From an uncultured Sulfurovum sp. (GTDB taxonomy: Bacteria > Campylobacterota > Campylobacteria > Campylobacterales > Sulfurovaceae): DNA of 45,028 bases. The notes beneath the pieces are model-generated. The model was given only the letters and a program-made list of their open reading frames with translations, ran no database searches and was not told the origin of the DNA. Made by a program: the position numbers and the translations under genes. Of this stretch, positions 7,183 through 15,313 are shown in pieces. The DNA lies in assembly GCA_902727855.1 (NCBI GenBank), contig CACVAS010000058.1, positions 1 to 45,028 on the forward strand, read 5' to 3'. How positions within the stretch are numbered: position 1 is the stretch's first letter; every line of letters begins with the position of its first letter.

Positions 7183-7507
7183 GCCAAACCTTCCATTTTT
7201 GCTCTTCTAAGAGTGCTTTTGCTTTAGAACATAAAGGTGCTTTAATGATAATGTATTTCTTCTTAATGCTACTATCTATATATTTTTCTAATTTTTCATG
7301 TAAATCCATCAGTTCAACTGCCTCTTTTTGAAGCACACGACTTTTCTTTTCTACATACATCACATCTACATAATAACCCTTTAAATCAACCCCTACATAA
7401 ATAGAAATCTTTTTACGCGACCCTAATTCTTTAGGTAGTATCTCTCTAAATGATTTAAAAATAATTTGTTTTTGTTGTAAATAGTCTACGATGTTTTTCA
7501 TACTCAT
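7169..7507 (-). CDS. conserved hypothetical protein, 112 aa
   Basis: I do not recognise a named family. The protein has an alpha-beta pattern: an N-terminal helix, strands around KISIYVGVDLKGYYVDVMYVEKKSR (given here only by position, residues 33-57), a helix, then KKYIIIKAPLCSKAKALLEEQKWKV. The VGVDLKG and YVEKKS segments faintly recall nuclease-like folds, but no catalytic set is clear. It starts ATGAGTATGAA inside the 56-bp direct repeat and has the same first residues (MSMK) as the unrelated gene at 13526-14476. It overlaps coaX by 14 bases. In the pre-island arrangement it would have followed xer directly. Confidence 0.75.
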   Translation of the reverse strand: MSMKNIVDYLQQKQIIFKSFREILPKELGSRKKISIYVGVDLKGYYVDVMYVEKKSRVLQKEAVELMDLHEKLEKYIDSSIKKKYIIIKAPLCSKAKALLEEQKWKVWHAPE

Positions 7508-7552
7508 ATCATACCCAAATCATCTCAAAGGGTGATATTTATGCATGGTTTC
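7497..7552. repeat. 56-bp direct repeat, left copy (island boundary)
   Basis: This is identical over 56 bp to 14466-14521. On the minus strand it encodes the last residues of the Xer recombinase (ETMHKYHPLR and stop), then a short gap, then ATGAGTATGAA. Beyond 7552 the similarity to xer fades but persists: about 27 of the next 35 bases match and encode IQKENLVE against IQKENLAE in the resident gene. This side is therefore a detached xer 3' end with no gene body. Confidence 0.95.
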
Positions 7553-7577
7553 GACTAAGTTTTCTTTTTGTATATTT

Positions 7578-9012
7578 TTATTTTTCTACACTAGGTACAA
7601 ATGTCATAATATCATTCATGATAATAGGTACCCACTTTTTTTCTTTTGTAATATTTTTGATTGCCTTAAAAGCATTTAATCTTCCTCCTGTTGAAAGTTT
7701 GTTACTTAGGTGAGGTTTTTTATCAACTCCATTATACAATATATCCTTAATTTGACTATAATTCAATGAACTATCTAGGCTTTTAATTAATGCTACTACT
7801 CCTGCTACATGAGGTGTAGCCATTGAAGTTCCACTATATGTATCATAACCATTAACTACTGTACTATATATCTCTTCTCCTGGAGCAGCTATATCAACAG
7901 ATTTTCTTCCATAGTTAGAAAAAGAAGCTAAGTCATCATTACGATTAGTAGCTGCGACAGATATAATATTGTCGAGATTATATGAAGAAGGGTAATGTTC
8001 ATTCAAGTCAGTATTTGCACTATCATTACCTGAGGCTGCGATAAATAATCCCCCTTTACTACGATAATCATTTATAATATCATAAAGAGCTTGACTATAG
8101 GTAGTAGCCCCCCCAACTATTAGAGGATATTTTAATCCCCATATCTGCAGCATATTGTATTGCTTCTATTGCATCAGCTACATCACCTGAACCACAAGAA
8201 TCTAAAAACTTTAATGGAACTATTTTAACATTCCAATTTACACCAACAATTCCGATATCATTATTACCCACTGCACCAATAGTACCAGTACAATGTGTTC
8301 CGTGACCATCATCATCCATAGGATCATTGTCATTATTTGCAAAATCCCAACCTCTATAATCATCTATATAACCATTATTATCATCGTCTAACCCATTATT
8401 TGGTATTTCTGCAATATTCACCCAAATATTTCTACTTAAGTCTTCATGTTCATAGTCCACACCTGTATCAATAACAGCAATTACCACGCTATTATTACCT
8501 ATCGATTTATTCCATGCTTCAGGTGCATCTATATCTGCGTCATATGTTCCTCCCTCTTGACCAATATTATTAAGTCCCCATAATTTATCTAGACTAGGAT
8601 CGTATGGATATCTATTTTTTTGTATTGATATATTTGGCTCAGCATACTCAATATATTTATTGTTATTTAATTTTTTTATTATATCATCACGATTACTAAC
8701 GTACTGCTCAGGAATGCTAATCTTATAAAGATTTATTGTTTCATATTTTTTAACAACTGAAACTCCATAACTCGTTAAAATACTATTTATATTTTTCACT
8801 TTTACTGAAGACTTAAATTTAACTAAGATGATATTTTTTTTATATTTCACATATTGTCCAGTATTATCTTTTAGTTTATTTAAATTATACTTCTTTACAA
8901 AATCTAATAATGGTTTTTTAGTCTTTATATTTTCTATCTCGTTTAAAAGCACTTCATTTGCAAATATAGATGAAGCATATATATCTAAAAGAATATTGGC
9001 ATTTTTAGCCAT
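7578..9012 (-). pseudogene. subtilisin-like serine protease, split at a G7 tract
   Basis: Two frames together make one S8 peptidase. The first (8095-9012) has an I9-like propeptide at about residues 45-130, the catalytic Asp in VIAVIDTGVD, the catalytic His in DGHGTHCTGT, and ends in SNSWGGYYL with a stop. The second (7578-8153) continues ATTYSQALYD, with AASGND (oxyanion Asn) and the catalytic Ser in SGTSMATPHVAG. The frames meet at seven Gs (8108-8114). One G less, or two more, rejoins them, so the full triad would be present in one 470-480 residue protein. No clear ribosome binding site or strong signal peptide is seen at 9012, and an in-frame stop lies 13 bases upstream. Phase variation, a true pseudogene or a sequencing error are all possible. 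Confidence 0.85.
8108..8114 (-). repeat. G7 homopolymer at the subtilase frame switch
   Basis: Seven Gs on the coding strand follow AGTT and precede CTACTACC, exactly where the reading frame changes in the middle of the conserved SNSWGG motif. Poly-G tracts in Campylobacterota often vary by slipped-strand pairing and switch genes on and off. Confidence 0.7.
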
Positions 9013-9038
9013 ATCGTCATAATTTTAAATTTTTGCAC

Positions 9039-9044
9039 TATAAT
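9039..9044 (+). promoter_or_regulatory. -10 box for the histidine kinase gene
   Basis: TATAAT lies 24 bases before the kinase ATG, inside the 55-bp gap shared with the divergent subtilase. GGGGAGAG (9052-9058) is the ribosome binding site of the kinase. No clear -35 box is seen, which is usual for sigma-70 promoters in this phylum. Confidence 0.5.
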
Positions 9045-9067
9045 ATAATACGGGGAGAGAAACATAC

Positions 9068-10807
9068 ATGTACAGACTTCTAATTTTTATACTATTTTTT
9101 CAAACTCTTTGTGCACTGGATGTCAATGAAGAAATACCCTATAATGAACTTCTTTCTCATACAGAAATCTACATAGATCATACGCAATCTGAGACGATGG
9201 ACACCATTGGGAACAAAACCTTTAAAGCAAATGATGAATATATTTTGGGATTTGGATACTCACCTAAATTTGATGTTTGGATAAAAATATATTTAACGAA
9301 CATCTCTGATAAACCTGTAAAAAAGATCATCGAATATGAGAACCCGCTTACATCGTATATAACATTTTATGAAGCAGATACAAAAAAACTACTCTTAGTT
9401 GATGGCTTATTGAATACAAATATCGATAGAAGCTCTATACATCCAAACTTTGAAATTATACTACAACCTAAAGAACAAAAAACAATTTACCTAAAAGCCT
9501 ACTCTGACATCACGACACTTATCATCAAACTCAATCTATGGAACCCTGAGACTTTTCATGCTAAAGAGATACGTTATCAAGTAGTTTTAGCCCTTTTCTT
9601 TGGTGCTATGGGGCTCATTGTTCTTTATAACTTTATCATCTTCCTTTCCACTAGAGAGAAAAGTTATCTCTATTATGTACTAGCTTTCATCGGTATCATA
9701 ATCTACTATCTTCTTTATAAAGGTGTAGCAAATCTCTATATTATATCTCCAGTAACTATGAGTAATATTATAGAGTATTCAGCATTTATCGTTGCAATCC
9801 CTGTATTTTTTCTTGCACTTTTTACACAAAGTATTTTAGATTTAAAACAATATCCCTATATAAATAGAACATTGAATTACTATCTTGTTATTTTCCCACT
9901 CTTGACAATCATCGTTTATATATTTGACTTCAATCAGTATCGCAGTTTCTTTTCGGTTCTTCTGCTATTTATGCTAATGATAATAACATTTTATGCTCTT
10001 CTTAACAATAATCGACAAGCAAAATTCATTATGGCAGGTTGGCTTGTCTTTTTTACTTCAGGACTCTTTATGTTTTTATCAAGTCATGGTATCTATGATA
10101 TTTTTGATACCTATCCTCACTATACAGAATTTTCTCTCTTAATTGAAGCTATCGCATTTTCACTCTCACTTGCAGATAAAATAAAACAACTTCAACAAAG
10201 TAAGATATTGCTTGAAGAAAAAAAGCTACTTCTCAAAGAGCTCACTCATAGAGTAAACAACAGTTTGCAGACCATTATCTCTTTTATACAACTACAAAAA
10301 GATGAGATTAATCATAAAGGGTCACAACTAGTGTTGCAAAATATAGAAAATAAAGTGTTTGCTATTAACGATCTATATGCTCTTTTAAATACAACTGATA
10401 ATATATCTAGTGTAAATGCTAATGATTTTTTCTTTTCTATCATCACTAACATACGTAAAAGTTTTTATAAACCGAAAGTCACTGTAAAATTAGACACAAC
10501 GGCTGAATTAAACTCAGATGATGCAGTCTATTGTGGACTTATCCTCAATGAAACCCTTACCAATAGCTACCAACACGCATTTAATGATACCAATAAGGGT
10601 GAAATCACCGTATCCCTACACAAAAAAAAAGGTATATACTACTTTAACATAAAAGATAACGGTATCGGATATAATACAAAAGGTGCTACTGACTCTTTAG
10701 GTATGACGATTATAGAGACCTTGGCAATAATACAACTTGAAGGAAAACTCAATATTGACACCACAGATGGTTTAGAGACGAGTATAATATGGAAAGACAA
10801 TGGATAA
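9068..10807 (+). CDS. 7TMR-DISM sensor histidine kinase
   Basis: A signal peptide (MYRLLIFILFFQTLCA) leads into an extracytoplasmic DISM-type beta domain (about residues 20-165) and about seven membrane helices (about 165-375). A cytosolic kinase follows. The HisKA_2-type dimerisation helix contains ELTHRVNN with the phospho-acceptor His near residue 394. The ATPase domain has the N box LILNETLTNSYQHAF and a G-box DNGIGYN. The ligand of DISM domains is generally unknown; carbohydrate-like or lipid signals have been suggested. The response regulator overlaps its end by eight bases, so the two form one operon. It sits beside an N-acyltransferase gene, which makes an acylated signal a reasonable guess but no more. 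Confidence 0.9.
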   Translation: MYRLLIFILFFQTLCALDVNEEIPYNELLSHTEIYIDHTQSETMDTIGNKTFKANDEYILGFGYSPKFDVWIKIYLTNISDKPVKKIIEYENPLTSYITFYEADTKKLLLVDGLLNTNIDRSSIHPNFEIILQPKEQKTIYLKAYSDITTLIIKLNLWNPETFHAKEIRYQVVLALFFGAMGLIVLYNFIIFLSTREKSYLYYVLAFIGIIIYYLLYKGVANLYIISPVTMSNIIEYSAFIVAIPVFFLALFTQSILDLKQYPYINRTLNYYLVIFPLLTIIVYIFDFNQYRSFFSVLLLFMLMIITFYALLNNNRQAKFIMAGWLVFFTSGLFMFLSSHGIYDIFDTYPHYTEFSLLIEAIAFSLSLADKIKQLQQSKILLEEKKLLLKELTHRVNNSLQTIISFIQLQKDEINHKGSQLVLQNIENKVFAINDLYALLNTTDNISSVNANDFFFSIITNIRKSFYKPKVTVKLDTTAELNSDDAVYCGLILNETLTNSYQHAFNDTNKGEITVSLHKKKGIYYFNIKDNGIGYNTKGATDSLGMTIIETLAIIQLEGKLNIDTTDGLETSIIWKDNG

Positions 10808-11474
10808 AGAACAAGTACTTATTGTAGAAGATATGGCGATCACTGCTATGTATATAAAAAATTCTCTAATAAAAATGGGGTATAGTGTTACAAGTATAGT
10901 AAGCAACTATAATGACGCTCTTAATAGTATCAAACAAAACACCCCTGATCTCATCTTGATAGATATAAATCTTAAAGGAAAGAAAGATGGTATAGAACTT
11001 GCAGAAGCGATACAATCCAATAATCTCATACCTTTTATCTATCTCACTTCTGATCATAGTGATGGTACCATTGAAAGGGCAGCCAAAACTAACCCATCTG
11101 CTTACCTCTCCAAACCCATTAGACATGAAGAGATAAAATCAAATGTTCATATAGCACTTAAGCAATCCTTACCAAAAAACAAAATACAAGACTTGGGTCA
11201 GGGGTATACATATGATCTTGTCACTAAAAATATATATCGTGATGATATCCCCATCTCATTAAGTCCTAAAGAGAGACAACTTTTAGACATTCTTGTACGT
11301 AGTACAAACTCTCTTGTTCCCATGAATATCCTTGAAGAACATATTTGGGGCAGTTTTGTTACTGGTGCTGAAAACAGTTTAAGAAACCTTGTGTATAGAC
11401 TTAAAAAAAAGCTACCGAATCTGACTATTAAAACTATGAAATCAATTGGCTATAAACTAATATTAAACCGCTAA
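10800..11474 (+). CDS. response regulator, receiver plus winged helix
   Basis: The 224-residue protein has a receiver domain with the acidic pair Glu10/Asp11, phospho-acceptor Asp55 in LILIDINLK, Thr in YLTSDHS and Lys in YLSKP. It is followed by an OmpR/PhoB-type winged helix at about residues 140-223 (LSPKERQLLDIL, then ENSLRNLVYRLKKKL). It is therefore a DNA-binding transcription regulator and the partner of the kinase whose gene overlaps it. Its 3' end overlaps the convergent N-acyltransferase gene by 12 bases. Targets are not visible. Confidence 0.93.
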   Translation: MDKEQVLIVEDMAITAMYIKNSLIKMGYSVTSIVSNYNDALNSIKQNTPDLILIDINLKGKKDGIELAEAIQSNNLIPFIYLTSDHSDGTIERAAKTNPSAYLSKPIRHEEIKSNVHIALKQSLPKNKIQDLGQGYTYDLVTKNIYRDDIPISLSPKERQLLDILVRSTNSLVPMNILEEHIWGSFVTGAENSLRNLVYRLKKKLPNLTIKTMKSIGYKLILNR

Positions 11475-12173
11475 AAATACTTTCTTAAAAAAAGGAGATA
11501 TTTGGTCTATCTCCCAAGATGTTATAATAAAAGGTATAGACAATGTACCATAAGTTTTTAACTCACTTTCTATACTAAAGCCACCAAACTTATCATAAAG
11601 TTTAAAATGTTCATGTACCATGACTGAAACCATTGTTGTTTTTCCATTTTTTTTCATAACTTCATACGTACCTTTAGTTAGTAGCTTAGGTTCTTGACCG
11701 AGTCCCTTGCACTCTCGTTCTATCATCAATCTAGACAGTTCCACAAGATGTTTGTTCTCTTCCCTCATATAATCTAAAGAGAAGTTTTTATCCATCGGTA
11801 ATTTTGTATCTGAATCAAAAATGACTCTACATGTACCTGTCATCTTAGCATTAGCTTTTGTATAGAGAATTGCCGAACAAGTATCATATAAATCGAAATT
11901 CAACCCTTGAATACTATCTGGAAACTCTTTATCATAGTTCAATTTACCATAAACCTGACTTCTTAGCATATAAATCTCAAAAAGTTCATCTACTGTTTTG
12001 GGTAGAAATACCTCTCCTATACTTTGATCCCAATTTAGACTATTGTTAAATGCTAATGTCTTTTCCATAATAAAAGTAAGGTTATTCTTCTGGTCTGGTG
12101 TTGCATCTATCTTATACTTCATAAGCAAAGTTTCGATCTTTTCATGTGTGTTATTTAGATATGGATATGTCAT
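11463..12173 (-). CDS. FeeM/LuxI-like N-acyltransferase
   Basis: The 236-residue protein looks like the GNAT-fold N-acyl amino acid synthases (FeeM) and acyl-homoserine-lactone synthases. A leading segment has FEIYMLRSQVYGKLNYDKEFPD, a central strand reads TGTCRVIFDSDTKLPMDKNF, and ELSRLMIERECKG matches the ExSR motif of these enzymes. Such proteins take an acyl chain from acyl-ACP and attach it to an amine, in some cases making a diffusible signal. The product here cannot be predicted. It is convergent with the response regulator and divergent from the HTH-TPR gene at 12313. An exosortase-system-type acyltransferase is the other family to consider. Confidence 0.62.
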   Translation of the reverse strand: MTYPYLNNTHEKIETLLMKYKIDATPDQKNNLTFIMEKTLAFNNSLNWDQSIGEVFLPKTVDELFEIYMLRSQVYGKLNYDKEFPDSIQGLNFDLYDTCSAILYTKANAKMTGTCRVIFDSDTKLPMDKNFSLDYMREENKHLVELSRLMIERECKGLGQEPKLLTKGTYEVMKKNGKTTMVSVMVHEHFKLYDKFGGFSIESELKTYGTLSIPFIITSWEIDQISPFFKKVFLAV

Positions 12174-12312
12174 AAGTATTCCTTTGTAAATATCTCTTTT
12201 TGACCTTCGCCAATTAGAGACTCACAAAGTATGACACCCACAATTCTGAGCTTTCTGATTATTTGAAAAAGTAAAAATGTGCTACAATTTTTGATTAACT
12301 AAAAGGATATCT

Positions 12313-13497
12313 ATGCAACAATCAGTCGTGTTGAAACATTTGATAGAACGATTAAGGTCTAGAGGACTCATCAAGTTTAATAAGGATTTTTTAGAGTATA
12401 TTGGGATATCTCATGAGCTGGTGTCCCCCACACAATTAAGTGGATTTATAAAAAGAGATGGATCTATTCAAAATAAGCTTTTTATAAAAAAGATAGAGAC
12501 TTATTTTCAATTTCCAGACAGTATATGGACAACAACTGATGAACGACAGATGCACCTCATAGAAACTGCCATAGCACATAAACTTTATCTGCAGTCACTT
12601 CCCGGAGAAGATGCACTTGATATCTCTTCAGTCATACTTACAGAACTTCCATGTAATGATAACCAACTCAACGCACTAGATAACTTCATCAAGCTTACAT
12701 CAAAAATTCAAGAAGAGGAAATGATAGATACCTTTCTAAGTGAAGGCTTACTGGAGAAAAAGCTTGAAAATCAGGAATTTTTGGTTCGCCTACTTAAGCA
12801 TACATATGACAAAGGACTCTATGGAATTATTGTAGAGTTTATTTTGCCAAACCTCTATAGAAAGTACCACAACATTACAGAAGTACAAAAGATGGAAGCA
12901 CATAGCTATGGAAGTCTTGGAGATTATGACAGTGCACAACATATACTCAGTATACTCATAGACAACAACACCATAGAAAATATCAATTTAAAAACGTCTT
13001 CACTCTCTAATCGTAAGAGAGAACTACTTCAGTCCAATAAAGATATACATAAAGAAGACCTATTTTTACTTGTACGAGGTTATCAGGAACTCCATGCCAT
13101 CAAAGGGATATATAGCTACTACACCGGTATTAACCTACTCTATATGGTTGTTCTGGGTCAAATACTTTTTCCTGAAGATGAAAGATTTACCACAGTCAAC
13201 AGGCAGGAGATATACGAACTTTCAAAAGAATCACTGAGCAATGATGATACACATAATGTCTATTATGTGACTATGAGTAACTTTGAATTTCAAATTCTAA
13301 CTGGACGCCAAGGAGTAGTAAAAAAAGTCGAAAGTTTTTTAGCTAATGAAGAACCTCATGTATCACTAGTTGAACGCACCCTTCGGCAGATGAAACTTTT
13401 TATAAGTGCTATTAGTAATAGTAATAATCATATTGTTTCTTTATTTGAAGCATGCATTAAACTACTTGAAAGTTATATCGAACTTAAAACAAGTTAG
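12313..13497 (+). CDS. HTH-TPR protein with TRAFs-binding (DUF4071/TPR-S)-like segment
   Basis: The 394-residue protein begins with a helix-turn-helix-like region at about residues 1-75 (FLEYIGIS, then TQLSGFIKRDGS and KKIETYFQFPDSIW). A helical-repeat region follows. Residues about 230-290 contain NRKRELLQ, then DLFLLVRGYQELHAIKGIYS and YYTGINLLYM. This pattern resembles the DUF4071 or TPR-S segment found in stress kinases and in bacterial immune gene clusters beside TIR-like proteins. The neighbour at 13526 is a DUF4062/TIR-like protein, which fits that association, though the two genes are convergent rather than in one operon. A TACAAT -10 box and AAAAGGA precede the start. Domain calls are from memory. 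Confidence 0.55.
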   Translation: MQQSVVLKHLIERLRSRGLIKFNKDFLEYIGISHELVSPTQLSGFIKRDGSIQNKLFIKKIETYFQFPDSIWTTTDERQMHLIETAIAHKLYLQSLPGEDALDISSVILTELPCNDNQLNALDNFIKLTSKIQEEEMIDTFLSEGLLEKKLENQEFLVRLLKHTYDKGLYGIIVEFILPNLYRKYHNITEVQKMEAHSYGSLGDYDSAQHILSILIDNNTIENINLKTSSLSNRKRELLQSNKDIHKEDLFLLVRGYQELHAIKGIYSYYTGINLLYMVVLGQILFPEDERFTTVNRQEIYELSKESLSNDDTHNVYYVTMSNFEFQILTGRQGVVKKVESFLANEEPHVSLVERTLRQMKLFISAISNSNNHIVSLFEACIKLLESYIELKTS

Positions 13498-13525
13498 AAA
13501 AAGTACAATATCAATTGATGTAGTA

Positions 13526-14476
13526 CTAAAATAATTTTTTAAAGCTATTAATTATTCCTAAATAACTTAATACTATAGACATAGATAATAATAAAGTAAA
13601 ACCAACTATTAATAATGCTCGCTTAAACAATTTTTTTAATATACTTTTAAAAGAGCTTTTATGAATATGTTTTACTTTAGTCGGTAAAGTATATAGCCCC
13701 ATTACAATAACAACTAGCAATGAGACTATAAAGACAAAAATAATATTATGTATATTTTTAGAAAAAGGTTCAAAAGCTATTATAGACTGAAATATAACTA
13801 TAGCCGTTAAAGCAAAAAATATATAAAGTCCTACATAATAATTTTGATGTATTCCATTACCTCTTGATTCATTTAGCGAAGTCATATTATCATCTTGTAA
13901 AGATATATTAATCTTATGTTTACTCTCAATTTCCGAACTAAGATGACTCATAAGCTTCTTTTTTAACTCATTTTTATTATTGAACTTATGATGACCACGA
14001 ACTGTTGCATCTACTTTCAAATCAATGTCTTCCAAAAAAGAATCTAGTAATCTCTTTTGTTTTAATCCTTCCTCTAATTCATCTTTATTATATAACTTAT
14101 TCTTTATTTTGAAATAAAAAAATAGAGGTATTCTACCATAAGCCATAAGCTCCTCTATTTCCCACTGAGTACCTGTTACTGGCGACTTTTTTGTAACTTG
14201 ACCAATATAATTATTCGGTATAAAGCTTCCTAGTCTCTCCCAAAGAAGGATAATAGCGATATCATTTTCTGTAAAACTACTTTTATACTTATTAAAGTTT
14301 GTCTGTGCATCTTGATAATAATTTTGTGGTTTATATTCCCAAGAAATACTATTTATCTCTATATCTTTACCAACTGCTTTATTAAGATACCTACACACAT
14401 CTCTACTTACTTCCCTTTCAGGATTCACATCTGAAGGAGAAATAATAAAAATATTGATTTGTTTCTTCATACTCAT
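13526..14476 (-). CDS. DUF4062/TIR-like protein with three C-terminal membrane helices
   Basis: Residues about 5-155 form a TIR-like Rossmann domain of the DUF4062 type, with IFIISPSDVNPERE at the start, DIAIILLWERLGSFIP in the middle, and GTQWEIEELMAYGRIPLFFY later. After a charged region come three hydrophobic helices (about 215-235, 243-265 and 290-310). It is therefore a membrane-anchored sensor or effector, probably with the TIR-like domain in the cytosol. The start codons ATGAGTATGAA belong to the 56-bp direct repeat, so this island gene uses the same translation start as the 112-aa gene that used to follow xer. It should be co-transcribed with xer. Whether it has NADase activity cannot be said. 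Confidence 0.7.
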   Translation of the reverse strand: MSMKKQINIFIISPSDVNPEREVSRDVCRYLNKAVGKDIEINSISWEYKPQNYYQDAQTNFNKYKSSFTENDIAIILLWERLGSFIPNNYIGQVTKKSPVTGTQWEIEELMAYGRIPLFFYFKIKNKLYNKDELEEGLKQKRLLDSFLEDIDLKVDATVRGHHKFNNKNELKKKLMSHLSSEIESKHKINISLQDDNMTSLNESRGNGIHQNYYVGLYIFFALTAIVIFQSIIAFEPFSKNIHNIIFVFIVSLLVVIVMGLYTLPTKVKHIHKSSFKSILKKLFKRALLIVGFTLLLSMSIVLSYLGIINSFKKLF

Positions 14477-14521
14477 ATCATACCCAAATCATCTCAAAGG
14501 GTGATATTTATGCATGGTTTC
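14466..14521. repeat. 56-bp direct repeat, right copy (within the xer 3' end)
   Basis: This is identical to 7497-7552. It covers the last 11 codons of the intact xer gene, its stop, the short gap, and the first 11 bases of the next gene. This copy is joined to a full xer gene. Confidence 0.95.
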
Positions 14522-15313
14522 AGCTAAATTTTCTTTCTGTATATGTGTATATATCTGTGTTGTTTCCAATGATGAATGTCCAAGTAACTCTTGCACCACA
14601 CGTAAGTCTGCACCACCTATAATAAGAGAAGATGCAAAAGAGTGTCGCAGCACGTGAGGAGATACACCTAAGTATTTTTTAACTATTTTATACGCAGAGA
14701 TACGACTTAGAGGGTTACCTCTATAGTTTAACCATATATAAGGGCTGGACATTGTCTGTTCTGCTAAGTACAACGCTAATGCTTGTGTAGCAACAGGTGC
14801 TAAAGGAACCACCCTTTCCTTCTCTCCCTTTGCAAAACGAATCTTAAGCCAACCCTCCACTATGTCTGTACGCTGTACAGAAAGGGCTTCAGAAATACGA
14901 CATCCACTGGCATAAAGAAAAAGTATAAGCGCGTAGTCTCTCAAGCCTTTCACAGTTGTTCTATCTATAAGATTGATGCCATCAAGTATCTCGTCATTAC
15001 TCACATATTTTGGAAGGTTTTTAGGTATTTTAGCCATAGGGATTTTAATTTTATCATGTGTAAATTGTTGTACATGACAAAAATGGAAAAAAGCATTGAC
15101 GGAAGAGAGTTTTCTATTGAGCGTACGTTTATTCTCAAATGTAGATAAAAAAGCTAATATATTAGAAGTTTCTAATTTTGTAAGTCTCTTTTGACTATGT
15201 AACTCTAACTGAGTCAAATCAGAGATATAAGAAGCGATGGTATGAGTATCTAGTGCCTTGGTGACAACCAAATACTCTTCAAAAGCAATAAGTAAATCGC
15301 TTTTACTACTCAT
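14489..15313 (-). CDS. tyrosine recombinase, XerH/XerC type
   Basis: The 274-residue protein has the N-terminal core-binding domain (about residues 5-90) and a complete catalytic set: Arg139 in SGCRISEA, Lys162, His220 and Arg223 in HVLRHSF, His246 in LGHSS, and the nucleophile Tyr255 in IYTH. It would resolve chromosome dimers at dif, as XerH does in this phylum, or serve as an integrase. Its start overlaps the lipoprotein gene by eight bases, so it belongs to the mutS2 transcript. Its 3' end is one of the two 56-bp repeats that bound the island. Choosing between XerH, XerC and XerD by eye is not safe, so no symbol is given. Confidence 0.9.
   Translation of the reverse strand: MSSKSDLLIAFEEYLVVTKALDTHTIASYISDLTQLELHSQKRLTKLETSNILAFLSTFENKRTLNRKLSSVNAFFHFCHVQQFTHDKIKIPMAKIPKNLPKYVSNDEILDGINLIDRTTVKGLRDYALILFLYASGCRISEALSVQRTDIVEGWLKIRFAKGEKERVVPLAPVATQALALYLAEQTMSSPYIWLNYRGNPLSRISAYKIVKKYLGVSPHVLRHSFASSLIIGGADLRVVQELLGHSSLETTQIYTHIQKENLAETMHKYHPLR

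Larger units (their letters stand above)
7497..14521. mobile_element. 7-kb genomic island inserted at the xer 3' end
   Basis: The island lies between 56-bp direct repeats and splits a minus-strand operon (mutS2 to xer on one side, the 112-aa gene, coaX, hisG and methyltransferase on the other). It carries a subtilase, a two-component pair, an N-acyltransferase, an HTH-TPR protein and a DUF4062/TIR-like membrane protein. No integrase, transposase or conjugation gene is inside. The repeats reconstitute the target gene's end, as elements using 3' gene ends do. The nearest recombinase is xer itself. Homologous recombination with a divergent relative is the main alternative. Confidence 0.65.
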
